Origin: Amaurobius ferox
Taxonomy: Eukaryota; Arthropoda; Arachnida; Araneae; Amaurobiidae
Length of the DNA: 64,000 nucleotides
Assembly: GCA_951213105.1 (NCBI GenBank)
Contig: OX578152.1
Location: 98,926,568 to 98,990,567 of the forward strand
Reading direction: 5' to 3'
Positions 12,451-22,629 of this stretch are shown in pieces (within the stretch, counting starts at the first letter, position 1; each line of letters begins with the position of its first letter). A program made the position numbers and the translations under genes. Below the pieces are notes generated by a model that worked only from the letters and a program-made list of their open reading frames with translations, had not been told where the DNA came from and did no database searches.

Positions 12451-12656
12451 CTGTTACTAAACTGATATTTTTCCGATCCGACTGTGCCACAGAGACTAAA
12501 TATATGGATCATCCATTCCATTCCATAACGATAAAATAATTTGAAGAATGCATCTGGGGGTTTTGGGAGTAATTCTATATCTTCTGCTCATCCAAAATTA
12601 TCAGTTATGAAACAAAAAATTAATTTTGAAAATCGGTTCGGAAGACTCAGAAATTA

Positions 12657-12659
<3 letters not shown>

Positions 12660-12696
<37 letters not shown>
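12660..12696. repeat. A-tract, about 36 bp, unit 1
   Basis: A-run interrupted by no other base after gaaattagattt. Equivalent tracts of differing length lie at 17659-17697 and 21321-21350, always after the same flank. It could be the tail of an old retroposed insertion, but I cannot define the element's other end. Confidence 0.7.
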
Positions 12697-12699
<3 letters not shown>

Positions 12700-12980
12700 A
12701 ACCAGACGATAATTGAGCTTTTTTCATGCAGATATCGTTAAAATATAAAAGAGCCAGGAAGTCTTTGAATGCTACATTTCAATTTAGAATTTTATATGTA
12801 AGAGGTCAAAATCTGATGTAATCTGCAATTTTCTATTATCAAGTATAATAACAATTGGATATAACATCTGATTTTATCCTCTTTATACAATTTTAAAATA
12901 AAATATGGCATTCAAGGACTTCCTGGATCTTTTTTTATTCTTTTATAATGAAAACTTAAATAGTTCCTAATATTAGTCTT

Positions 12981-13075
12981 CGTTGTGACTTAATTGGTCT
13001 GGTGGTTAAAGGAACTAAACAGCAATCCCTCAGATCTGTGGATTGTTGACAGCGAGTTCTGTCCTCACTTCGAGA
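12981..13075 (+). repeat. tRNA-like cassette 1, unit 1
   Basis: Has an A-box-like tggtctggtggttaaagg at 12995 and a B-box-like gagttctgtcctc at 13054, spaced about as in a tRNA. Base pairing of the acceptor and D stems is poor, so I regard it as tRNA-derived and not a working tRNA gene. Counterparts: 18002-18094 and 21639-21731. Confidence 0.5.
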
Positions 13076-13221
13076 GCGATGCTTTTACGATTTTTGTTCA
13101 CATAATAAATAAACAATGTTGTCAAAGGAGGTAAAAGATTTTGTGGATTCTGCGCCAAATTTATTCTATTTGCCAATCCAGAGAAAATTTTATATATAAT
13201 TAAAACAAAGTAAGATTGCAA

Positions 13222-13298
13222 CGATTCGTGGCGCAGCGGTAGAGTGTGCTGATAACAGCCTAAAGCGAATTTTTTTGTCCAGGGTTCTGTCCCCGACA
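13222..13298 (+). repeat. tRNA-like cassette 2, unit 1
   Basis: A-box tggcgcagcggtagagtg at about 13230 and B-box-like gggttctgtcccc at about 13283. This is the best tRNA-like match of the three. A run of seven Ts sits between the boxes and would tend to end Pol III transcription early. Counterparts: 18241-18317 and 21877-21954. Confidence 0.6.
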
Positions 13299-13382
13299 AT
13301 TTAAGTCGCGTTTTTTCATATTATTTAAACGGACATGTTAAATGTTAAATTTAAATACAACAAAGTTGAAACTCAGGTCGAC

Positions 13383-13453
13383 GTCCTCTTGGCCGAGAGG
13401 CTTGGGGCGTCAAGTTGCGGGGCTTTAGGCTGGGGGTTCTATACCAGCTTGGG
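13383..13453 (+). repeat. tRNA-like cassette 3, unit 1 (Leu/Ser-type A box)
   Basis: A-box ttggccgagaggcttggggc resembles that of tRNA-Leu or tRNA-Ser. The B-box-like region is gggggttctatacc, with flanks gctgg and ccagc able to pair. Counterparts: 18393-18463 and 22012-22085. Together with cassettes 1 and 2, three different tRNA-like heads lie within 480 bp. Confidence 0.55.
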
Positions 13454-13827
13454 TAAAAAGGGTAGCTTTAGAGAGTAACGGGTGTTAGCGTCTTGTGGAA
13501 GGGGCATCGGGAATTCTTGTGTAGGCCAGTCGCCATAGGTCTTTCCTTTTCAAGCTTCTTTATATCTTCTTAACATAATTTCTTTCTTTCTTACTAATTT
13601 ATCTGCGCGGGATGGAGGACGAGCGGTGGTTGAGCTCCGCCGTTGCTGGCGGGGTTTCTCTTCGGGCCTGCTGGCTTCGGTGTTGAACTCCCACCCTTCC
13701 TCGTCCAAAGTTCGTGCAGGGCTTATTTTGCACCACGTAACACCTGCTAACGAAGTCCAGAAATGTTAAGCATTTTTGGAAACAGCGCATCTCTTTTTTT
13801 CTTCGGTTTTCAGTGAACGCTTCTTAT

Positions 13828-13941
13828 AACGTCACTTCCGGTACGTCATTTCCTGTGCGTCATTTCCGGTACGTCATTTCCTGTGACGTCAATTCCGGTA
13901 CGTCACTTCCTGTGACGTCAATTCCGGTACGTCATTTCCGT
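13828..13941 (+). promoter_or_regulatory. Array of CRE-like and ETS-like motifs, unit 1
   Basis: Alternating blocks of about 15 bp: tacgtcatttcctg, tgacgtcaattccggt and tacgtcacttcctg. The palindrome TGACGTCA is the CREB/ATF site, and TTCCGG or TTCCTG is the ETS core. The sequence shows the motif array; any binding or promoter role is inference. Confidence 0.6.
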
Positions 13942-13989
13942 CCAAGTAATAAGACAAAATTAAAAAAAAAATCCGCTGTTGAGAAAAGC

Positions 13990-16590
13990 ACATATATGGA
14001 TTGACTCGAACCCACAGCCTCTGGAATTGGAAACAAACACCCTGACCACTGAGCCACTCAGGTCACCCCCCTAAAATCCTAATGAATATATTTAAAGTTA
14101 TAGGATAGACTGGTCAGAAAAATCAGAGATACAAAAACAATTCGCTTTATTCGACGGGCTCGAACCTAGAATCCCACAGACTCTGGAAGCGCACAATATG
14201 ACCACTGAGCCACCCAGTTCACACCCCGCAAATCCTAATTAATATATTTAAAGTTATAGGACAGACAAATCCGAAAAAATTACAGATACAAAAATAACTC
14301 GCTTTACTCCATGCGAGTGGATGGGCTCGAACCCAACAGCTTCTGGACTAGGAGGCACACAACATAGCCCCTGAGCCAGAAAGCTCACATCCCGAAAATC
14401 TTAATTAAGCTATTTAAAGTTACAGGAGAGGCTGATCAGAAAAATCCCAAATACAAAAATACCTCGATTTCCTAGAACCCTACAGCCTCTGGAACTGGAA
14501 CAGGCAACATGACCACTGAGCCAGCCAGTTCGCGTAATAAATATCTTAATTAATCTATTTAAACTTAAAGGAGGGACTGAACAGAAAAAAAAATTAAAGA
14601 GACCGCGCAACCGCAGGACACGGACCCACAACCTCTGGAATTGGAAACAGGACTGCTGAGCCAGCAGGTTCGCATAGTGAGGACTCTAATTAATCTACTT
14701 AAATTTAACGGAGAGATTGACCATAAAAAACGCTGATACCGAAAAGACTAAACTGACTCGAACCCACAGCCTCTAGAATTGGAGGAAGACAATATAAACA
14801 CTGAGCCAGCTAGTTCACGTGCTTAGTATCCTAATCAATCTATTTAAATTTAACGCTGTAACTGATAAACAAAAGATATACCAAAATGATTCACATGCTG
14901 AACATTCCAATTAATCTAATTAAACTTAACGGAGAGACTAGTTATAAAAAACACAAATACTAAAACGACTCAACTGCCTATACTCGATTCGAGTGGATGG
15001 ACAAGAAACCAAAGCCCCTGGAATTGGAAACAGGCGATATGACGACTGAGCCAGAAAGTTGACATAGCGAATATTCTAATTAATCTATTTAAACTTAACA
15101 GAGAGATTGATAAAAAAAAAATCGTAGCTCCAAATTGACTCAAACCTCTGGAATTGGAGGTTAAAAGCATAGCCACTGAGCAAGCTCGTTCACATTCTTA
15201 ATATCCTAATCGATCAATGTATACTTAACGGAGAGACTGCTAAAAATACAGATACAACTCAACTCGCTATTGTCAATGCGAGTGGCTGAAGTCGAACCCA
15301 CGGTCTCTGGAATTGGAAACAGCCAATATGACCACTGAGCCAGCCAGTTCACGTGCCGAAGACCTAATTAATATAATTAAATTTAACAGAGAGATGCATC
15401 AGAAAAAACACAGATACCAAAACAACTCGAACCCACAGCCTCAGGAATTAGACACATACAACATAACCACTGAGCCAGCCAGCTCGCTTAACGAAAATCC
15501 TAATTAATATATTTAAACTTAAAGCAAGAAACTGATCAGAAAAATCACAGGTACCAAACAGTTAGTATGGCCACAGAGCCAGCCAGTTCATATGCAGAAG
15601 ATCTTAATTAATCTATTTAAATTTAACGGATAGATTTATAAGAAAAGAAAAACAACAGGTACCAAAGTAGTCTCACAATAGCCCCGAAGTCACAGACTTT
15701 GGAATTAGAGAGAAACAACGTAACCACTGAGCCAGCCAGGTTGCATGCCGAATATCCTAATCAATCTAATTTAACTTAACAGAGAGACTGATTAGAAAAA
15801 ACACAGATACCAAAATAATTCAACTCGCTACAGTCAGTGGACCCAAACCTACATCCTTTAGAGTTGGACGAAAATGGCACAACCACTGAGTCAACCATTT
15901 CACAAACCGAATTTCCTAATAAATCTATTTAAACATTATGAGAGATTCATTAAGAAAAAAACACAGATACCAAAACGACCCAACTCGCTCTATTCAATAC
16001 GAATGAATGATTTCGAACCAACAAACATTGAAATTGGAAATATACAACATGGCCATTTATCCAGCCAGTTCATGTACGAATAGATCATAGTTAATCTATT
16101 TAATGGAGGGACTGATTAGACAGAGGCCTGATCCAGAGATTGATCAGAAAAAGCACAGATGCAAAAGTGACTCAACTGAATATGAGTGTTTGGACTCGGA
16201 CCCACAGCCTCTGGAATCCAAACCAAACAACGTGACTACTGAGCTATCCAGTTCACATAGCGAAGATCCTAATTAATATATTTAAATTTTATTCAGAGAT
16301 TGATCAGAAAAAGGTCAGGTACCAAAAGGTCTCAAAACCACAGCTTCTGGAATTGGAGGATGACAACATGACTACTGGGTAAGCCATTTCATATATACCG
16401 AAGATGGTTATTAATCTAGTTAAATTTACCAGATACAGTGATCAGAGAAGGAACAGATACCAAAACGACTCAACTCGCTATATTCAATATGAGTGAATGG
16501 ATTAGAACTAACACCCTCTATAATTGGAAACAGACAATATGACCATTGACTGAGCTATCCAATTAATTTACAGATGATCTTAATTAATAT
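13990..16590 (-). repeat. tRNA-like satellite array, unit 1 (about 17 monomers)
   Basis: Monomers average about 150 bp. Read on the minus strand, a typical one has an A-box-like tggctcagtggtca, about 35 nt later ctgtgggttcgagtc (B box), then about 50 nt later a T-run (tgttttttctgatc). An AT-rich linker follows (ttaaatttaaatagattaat). D-stem pairing is lost, so these are tRNA-derived and not tRNAs. Some monomers have lost one box, for example near 14880. Confidence 0.85.
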
Positions 16591-16591
16591 T

Positions 16592-16771
16592 CAGGATGGT
16601 CATAAAAAAAACTTTTCCGATATATGAATCCCTAGCGGCCTATTCGCTCAAACAATCGAAAGGAAATTTCAGATATTGTTATTTGAAGGTATGTGCTCGA
16701 GATTGTGATGATTTCAAACAATAGAGCTCTCACGATTACGGTTACAGTGAAAGAATTTCGAAATTTTTTGT
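16592..16771 (+). mobile_element. Truncated terminal repeat of the mariner-like element
   Basis: Starts tcaggatggtcataaaa and follows the left terminal repeat of the full element at 24489 for about 170 bp, then breaks off at gaaattttttgtg into the leader of unit 2. The flanking monomers are the same as those left of 24489. It is therefore the same insertion, duplicated and cut by the unit junction. Confidence 0.85.
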
Positions 16772-17294
16772 GTGTTCATCCTTCTAATTGACGTATTATA
16801 GGAAGGATTTAGACAGTGAAATTCAATAACGGTGTTGGAAAACCAGGAAAACACTTCAAACCCAATATGATCACCAACTATTTGGATTAAATTCTGTAAG
16901 TTGTTAGCTGCGATCTCCTGGTCTTCATTCTTCTAAATGACTCATTATAGGAAGGGATTAAACAGTGAAACTGAACAGCAGTTTTGGAAAACATCGTTAA
17001 TACACTAAACCGGATCAGATCTCAAACTATCCGTAAAAAAAAATCTGTAGGCTGTTTTCTCCCGGTGTTTATTCTTCTAAATAACTCATTATAGGAGGGA
17101 TTAAGACAGCAAAATTCAATAACAGTCTTGGAAGAAAAGGAGAACACAGCACATCCGATCTGATTGATCACTATGAACCCCCATGAGAACCCCCCCCCCC
17201 CCCATGAGAACCCTTGCTTTACGAACTCAAATCCCAATCCCCGAAACTTCTGTTACTAATAATCAAATTGGCATCACGTCTGTTTCAACTAAAT

Positions 17295-17461
17295 AAAATT
17301 AAGGGCACAACAGCGTTAGACAGAAGGTCATTTAATAAAAACATCCTAAAGACGTACAAAGTTTTAAAAAATTGAATTTTTTTTAAACTTTGTACGTCTT
17401 AAGATGTTTTTATTAAATGACCTTCTGTCTAACGATGCTGTGTCCTTAATTTTATTCTGTT
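17295..17461. repeat. 166-bp palindrome, unit 2 copy
   Basis: Same arms as in unit 1. The arms have begun to diverge: the right arm lacks one T in gtacgtcttaagatg, and gggcacaac replaces ggacacaac on the left. Confidence 0.88.
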
Positions 17462-17653
17462 ACTAAACTGATATTTTTCCGATCCGACTGTGCCACAGAG
17501 ACTAACTATATGGATCATACATTCCATTCCATAACGTTAAATTAATTGAAGAATGCATTTGGGGGTAATTCTATATCTTCTGCTTATCCGAAAATTATCA
17601 GTTATGAAACAAAAAATTAATTTTGAAAATCGGTTCGGAAGACCCAGAAATTG

Positions 17654-17699
<46 letters not shown>

Positions 17700-18001
17700 A
17701 AAAAAATAAATAAAACCAAACGATAGAGCTTTTTTCATGCAGATATTGCTCATCGTTAAAATAAAAAAGAGCCAGGAAATCTTTGAATGCTACATTTCAA
17801 TTTAGAATTTTATATGTAAGAGGTCAAAATCTGATGTAATCTGCAATTTTCTATTATCAAATATAATAACAAATGGATATAACATCTGATTTTATCCTCT
17901 TTATACAATTTTAAAATAGAATATAGCATTCAAGGACTTCCTGGATCTTTTTTTTATTCTTTTATAATGAAAACTTAAATAGTTCCTAATATTAGTCTTC
18001 G

Positions 18002-18463
18002 TTGTGACTTAATTGGTCTGGTGGTTAAAGGAACTAAACAGCAATCCCTCAGATCTGTGGATTGTTGACAGCGAGTTCTGTCCTCACTTCGAGAGCGATG
18101 CTTTTTCGATTTTTGTTCACATAATAAATAAACAATGATGTCAAAGGAGGTAAAAGATTTTGTGGATTCTGCGCCAAATTTATTCTATTCGCCAATCCAG
18201 AGAAAATTTTATATATAATTAAAACAAAGTAAGATTGCAACGATTCGTGGCGCAGCGGTAGAGTGTGCTGATAACAGCCTAAAGCGAATTTTTTTGTCCA
18301 GGGTTCTGTCCCCGACAATTTAAGTCGCGTTTTTTCATATTATTTAAACGGACATGTTAAATTTAAATACAACAAAATTGAAACTCAGGTCGTCGTCCTC
18401 TTGGCCGAGAGGCTTGGGGCGTCAAGTTGCGGGGCTTTAGGCTGGGGGTTCTATACCAGCTTA
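18002..18463 (+). repeat. tRNA-like cassettes 1-3, unit 2 copy
   Basis: The three cassettes of unit 1 recur at about 18002-18094, 18241-18317 and 18393-18463. The A and B boxes are unchanged. The spacer between cassettes 2 and 3 is shortened by about 10 bp relative to unit 1. Confidence 0.55.
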
Positions 18464-18857
18464 GGTAAAAAGGGTAGCTTTATAGAGTAACGGGTGTTAG
18501 CGTCTTGTGGAAGGGGCATCCTTGTGTAGGTCGGTCGGGAATTCTTGTGTAGGTCGGTCGCCGTAGGTCTTTCCTTTCCAAGCTTCTTTATACATCTTCT
18601 TAACATAATTTCTTTCTTTCTTACTAATTTATCTGCACGGGATGGAGGACGAGCGGTGGTTGAGCTCCGCCGTTGCTGGCGGGGTTTCTCTTCGGGCCTG
18701 CTGGCTTCGGTGTTGAACTCCCACCCTTCCTCGTCCAAAGTTCGTGCAGGGCTTATTTTGCACCACGTGACACCTGATAACGAAGTCCAGAAATGTTAGG
18801 CATTTTTGGAAACAGCACATCTCTTTTTTCCTTCGGTTTTCAGTGGGCGCTTCTTAT

Positions 18858-18971
18858 TACGTCATTTCCGATACGTCATTTCCTGTGCGTCATTTCCGGT
18901 ACGTCATTTCCTGTGACGTCAATTCCGGTACGTCACTTCCTGTGACGTCAATTCCGGTACGTCATTTCCGT
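18858..18971 (+). promoter_or_regulatory. CRE/ETS-like array, unit 2
   Basis: Same motif alternation as in unit 1, with the first block changed to tttccgatacgtca. It immediately precedes the satellite array, as in the other units. Confidence 0.6.
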
Positions 18972-19024
18972 CCAAGTAATAAGACAAAATTTAAAAAAAA
19001 ATCCGCTCTTGAGAAAAGCACATA

Positions 19025-20555
19025 TATGGATTGACTCGAACCCACAGCCTCTGGAATTGGAAACAAACACCCTGACCACTGAGCCAGTCAGGTCACCCCC
19101 CTAAAATCCTAATGAATATATTTAAAGTTATAGGATAGACTGGTCAGAAAAATCAGAGATACAAAAACAATTCGCTTTATTCGACGGGCTCGAACCTAGA
19201 ATCCCACAGACTCTGGAAGCGCACAATATGACCACTGAGCCACCCAGTTCACATCCCACAAATCCTAATTAATATATTTAAAGTTATAGGACAGACAAAT
19301 CCGAAAAAATTACAGATACAAAAATAACTCGCTTTACTCCATGCGAGTGGATGGGCTCGAACCCAACAGCCTCTGGACTAGGAAGCACACAACATAGCCA
19401 CTGAGCCAGAAAGCTCACATCCCGAAATTCTTAATTAAGCTATTTAAAGTTACAGGAGAGGCTGATCAGAAAAATCCCAAATACAAAAATACCTCGATTT
19501 CCTCGAACCCTACAGCCTCTGGAACTGGAACAGACAACATGACCACTGAGCCAGCCAGTTCGCGTAATAAATATCTTAATTAATCTATTTAAACTTAAAG
19601 GAGGGACTGAACAGAAAAAAAAATTAAAGAGACCGCAGGACACGGACCCACAACCTCTGGAATTGGAAACAGGACAGCTAAGCCAGCAGGTTCGCATAGT
19701 GAAGACTCTAATTAATCTATTTAAATTTAACGGAGAGATTGACCAGAGAAAACGCTGATACCGAAAAGACTAAACTGACTCGAACCCACAGCCTCTAGAA
19801 TTGGAGGAAGACAATATAACCACTGAGCCAGCTAGTTCACGTGCTTAGTATCTTAATCAATCTATTTAAATTTAACGCTGTAACTGATAAACAAAAGATA
19901 TACCAAAATGATTCACATGCTGAACATTCTAATTAATCTAATTAAACTTAACGGAGAGACTAGTTATAAAAAGCACAAATACTAAAACGACTCAACTGCC
20001 TACACTCGATTCGAGTGGATGGACAAGAACCAAAGCTCCTGGAATTGGAAACAGGCGATATGACAACTGAGCCAGAAAGTTGACATAGCGAATATTCTAA
20101 TTAATCTATTTAAACTTAACAGAGAGATTGATTAAAAAAAAAAAATCATAGCTCCAAATTGACTAAAACCTCTGGAATTGGAGGTTAAAAGCATGGCCAC
20201 TGAGCAAGCCCGTTCACATTCTTAATATCCTAATCGATCAATGTATACTTAACGGAGAGACTGCTAAAAATACAGATACAACTCAACTCGCTATTGTCAA
20301 TGCGAGTGGCTGGAGTCGAACCCACGATCTCTGGAATTGGAAACAGCCAATATGACCACTGAGCCAGCCAGTTCACGTGCCGAAGGTCCTAATTAATATA
20401 ATTAAATTTAACAGAGAGATGCATCAGGAAAAACACAGATACCAAAAACAACTCGAACCCACAGCCTCAGGAATTAGACACATACAACATAACCACTGAG
20501 CCAGCCAGCTCGCTTAACGAAAATCCTAATTAATATATTTAAACTTAAAGCAAGA
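19025..20555 (-). repeat. tRNA-like satellite array, unit 2 (about 10 monomers)
   Basis: Each monomer pairs with its counterpart in unit 1 in the same order, with substitutions and small indels. This shows that whole units were duplicated and the monomers did not expand independently. Confidence 0.85.
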
Positions 20556-20944
20556 AACTGATCTCCTGGTGTTCGTTCTTCTAAATGACTCATTATAGGA
20601 AGGGATTAAACAGTGAAACTCAATAGCAGTTTTGGAAAACATCGTTAATAGAGCAAACCGGATCAGATCTCAAACTATCCGTAAAAAAAAATCTGTAGGC
20701 TGTTTTCTGCGATCTCCCGGTGTTTATTCTTCTAAATAACTCATTATAGGAGGGATTAAGACAGCAAAATTCAATAACAGTCTTGGAAGAAAAGGAAAAC
20801 ACAGCACATCCGATCTGATTGATCACTATGAACCCCCATGAGAACCCCACCCCCCCATGAGAACCTTTACTTTACGAACTCAAATCCCAATCCCCGAAAC
20901 TTCTGTTACTAATAATCAAATTGGCATCAGGTCTGTTTCAACTA

Positions 20945-21110
20945 AATAAAATTAAGGACACAACAGCGTTAGACAGAAGGTCATTTAATAAAAACATCCT
21001 AAAGACGTAAAAAGTTTTAAAAAATTGAATTTTTTTAAAACTTTGTACGTCTTTAGGATGTTTTTATTAAATGACCTTCTGTCTAACGATGCTGTGTCCT
21101 TAATTTTATT
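20945..21110. repeat. 166-bp palindrome, unit 3 copy
   Basis: Same arms as in units 1 and 2. The left arm has gacgtaaaaag where the right arm would predict gacgtacaaag, a single mismatch in the stem. Confidence 0.88.
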
Positions 21111-21317
21111 CTGTTACTAAACTGATATATTTCCGATCCGACTGTGCCACAGAGACTAACTATATGGATCATCCATTCCATTCCATAACGATAAAATAAT
21201 TTGAAGAATGCATCTGGGGGTTTTGGGAGCAATTCTATATCTTCTGCTCATCCAAAATTATCAGTTATGAAACAAAAAATTAATTTTAAAAATCGGTTCG
21301 GAAGACTCAGAAATTGG

Positions 21318-21353
<36 letters not shown>

Positions 21354-21638
21354 AATCAGACGATAATTGAGCTTTTTTCATGCAGATATCGTTAAAATAT
21401 AAAAGAGACAGGAAGTCTTTGAATGCTACATTTCAATTTAGAATTTTATATTTAAGATGTCAAAATCTGATGTAATCTACAATTTTCTATTATCAAGTAT
21501 AATAACAATTGGATATAACATCTGATTTTATCCTCTTTATGCAATTTTAAAATAAAATATAGCATTCAAGGATTTCCTGGATCTTTTTTTTTATTCTTTT
21601 ATAATGAAAACTTAAATAGTTCCTAATATTAGACTCGT

Positions 21639-22085
21639 TGTGACTTAAACGGTCTAGTGGTTAAAGGAGCTAAGCAGCAATCCCTCAGATCTGTGGATTG
21701 TTGACAGCGAGTTCTGTCCTCACTTCGAGAGCGATGCTTTTTCGATTTTTGTTCACATAATAAATAAACAATGATGTCAAAGGAGGTAAAAGATTTTGTG
21801 GATTCTGCGCCAAATTTATTCTATTCGCCAATCCAGAGAAAATTTTATATATAATTAAAACAAAGTAAGATTGCAACGATTCGTGGCGCAGCGGTAGAGT
21901 CTGCTGATAACAGCCTAAAGCGAATTTTTTTTGTCCAGGGTTCTGTCCCCGACAATTTAAGTCGCGACATGTTAAATGTTAAATTTAAATACAACAAAAT
22001 TGAAACTCAGGTCGTCGTCCTCTTGGCCGAGAGGCTTGGGGCGTCAAGTTGCGGGGCTTTAGGCTGGGGGTTCTATACCAGCTTA
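21639..22085 (+). repeat. tRNA-like cassettes 1-3, unit 3 copy
   Basis: Same three cassettes at about 21639-21731, 21877-21954 and 22012-22085. Cassette 1's A box has changed to cggtctagtggttaaagg. The T-run in cassette 2 is one base longer. The spacer between cassettes 2 and 3 has lost about 20 bp. Confidence 0.55.
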
Positions 22086-22465
22086 GGTAAAAAGGGTAGC
22101 TTTAGAGAGTAACGGGTGTTAGCGTCTTGTGGAAGGGGCATCGGGAATTCTTGTGTAGGTCGGTCGCCGTAAGTCTTTCCTTTCCAAGCTTCTTTATACA
22201 TCTTCTTAACATAATTTCTTTCTTTCTTACTAATTTATCTGCACGGGATGGAGGACGAGCGGTGGTTGAGCTCCGCCGTTGCTGGCGGGGTTTCTCTTCG
22301 GGCCTGCTGGCTTCGGTGTTGAACTCCCACCCTTCCTCGTCCAAAGTACGTGCAGGGCTTATTTTGCACCACGTGACACCTGCTAACGAAGTCCAGAAAT
22401 GTTAGGCATTTTTGGAAACAGCACATCTCTTTTTTTCTTCGGTTTTCAGTGGGCGCTTCTTATAA

Positions 22466-22579
22466 CGTCATTTCCGATACGTCATTTCCTGTGACGTCAA
22501 TTCCGGTACGTCACTTCCTGTGACGTCAATTCCGGTACGTCACTTCCTGTGACGTCAATTCCGGTACGTCATTTCCGTC
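22466..22579 (+). promoter_or_regulatory. CRE/ETS-like array, unit 3
   Basis: Here three TGACGTCA palindromes are present against two in units 1 and 2, because the block arrangement has shifted by one repeat. Internal recombination within the array is the likely cause. Confidence 0.6.
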
Positions 22580-22629
22580 CAAGTAATAAGACAAAATTAA
22601 AAAAAAATCCGCTGTTGAGGAAAGCACAT

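Larger units (their letters stand above)
11761..16771. repeat. Complex tandem unit 1 (about 5.0 kb)
   Basis: First of three tandem copies. Order: about 500 bp leader beginning gtgttcatccttctaatt; 166-bp palindrome; A-tract; three plus-strand tRNA-like cassettes; CRE/ETS-like array; then about 17 satellite monomers with Pol III-like boxes on the minus strand. The unit ends inside a truncated mariner terminal repeat (16592-16771), where unit 2 begins with the same leader phrase. Confidence 0.85.
16772..20559. repeat. Complex tandem unit 2 (about 3.8 kb)
   Basis: Same order as unit 1 and very similar in sequence. It ends early: after the monomer with gcaagaaactgatc it jumps at the shared bases tgatc to the point equivalent to 11901 in unit 1. 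So unit 2 lacks the last several monomers and the mariner remnant, and unit 3 lacks the first about 140 bp of the leader. Confidence 0.85.

Noticed and set aside
13222..13298. Functional tRNA genes in the repeat units
   Set aside because: A and B boxes are present, but D and acceptor stems do not pair well and a T7 run lies between the boxes.
13599..13790. Recurrent open frames over the GC-rich patch in each unit (also near 18629 and 22235)
   Set aside because: They recur only because the unit is duplicated. Frames on both strands are equally open and show no known motif.
13990..16590. CRISPR array
   Set aside because: The repeats are about 150 bp, irregular, without unique spacers, and the genome is eukaryotic. 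It is a satellite.
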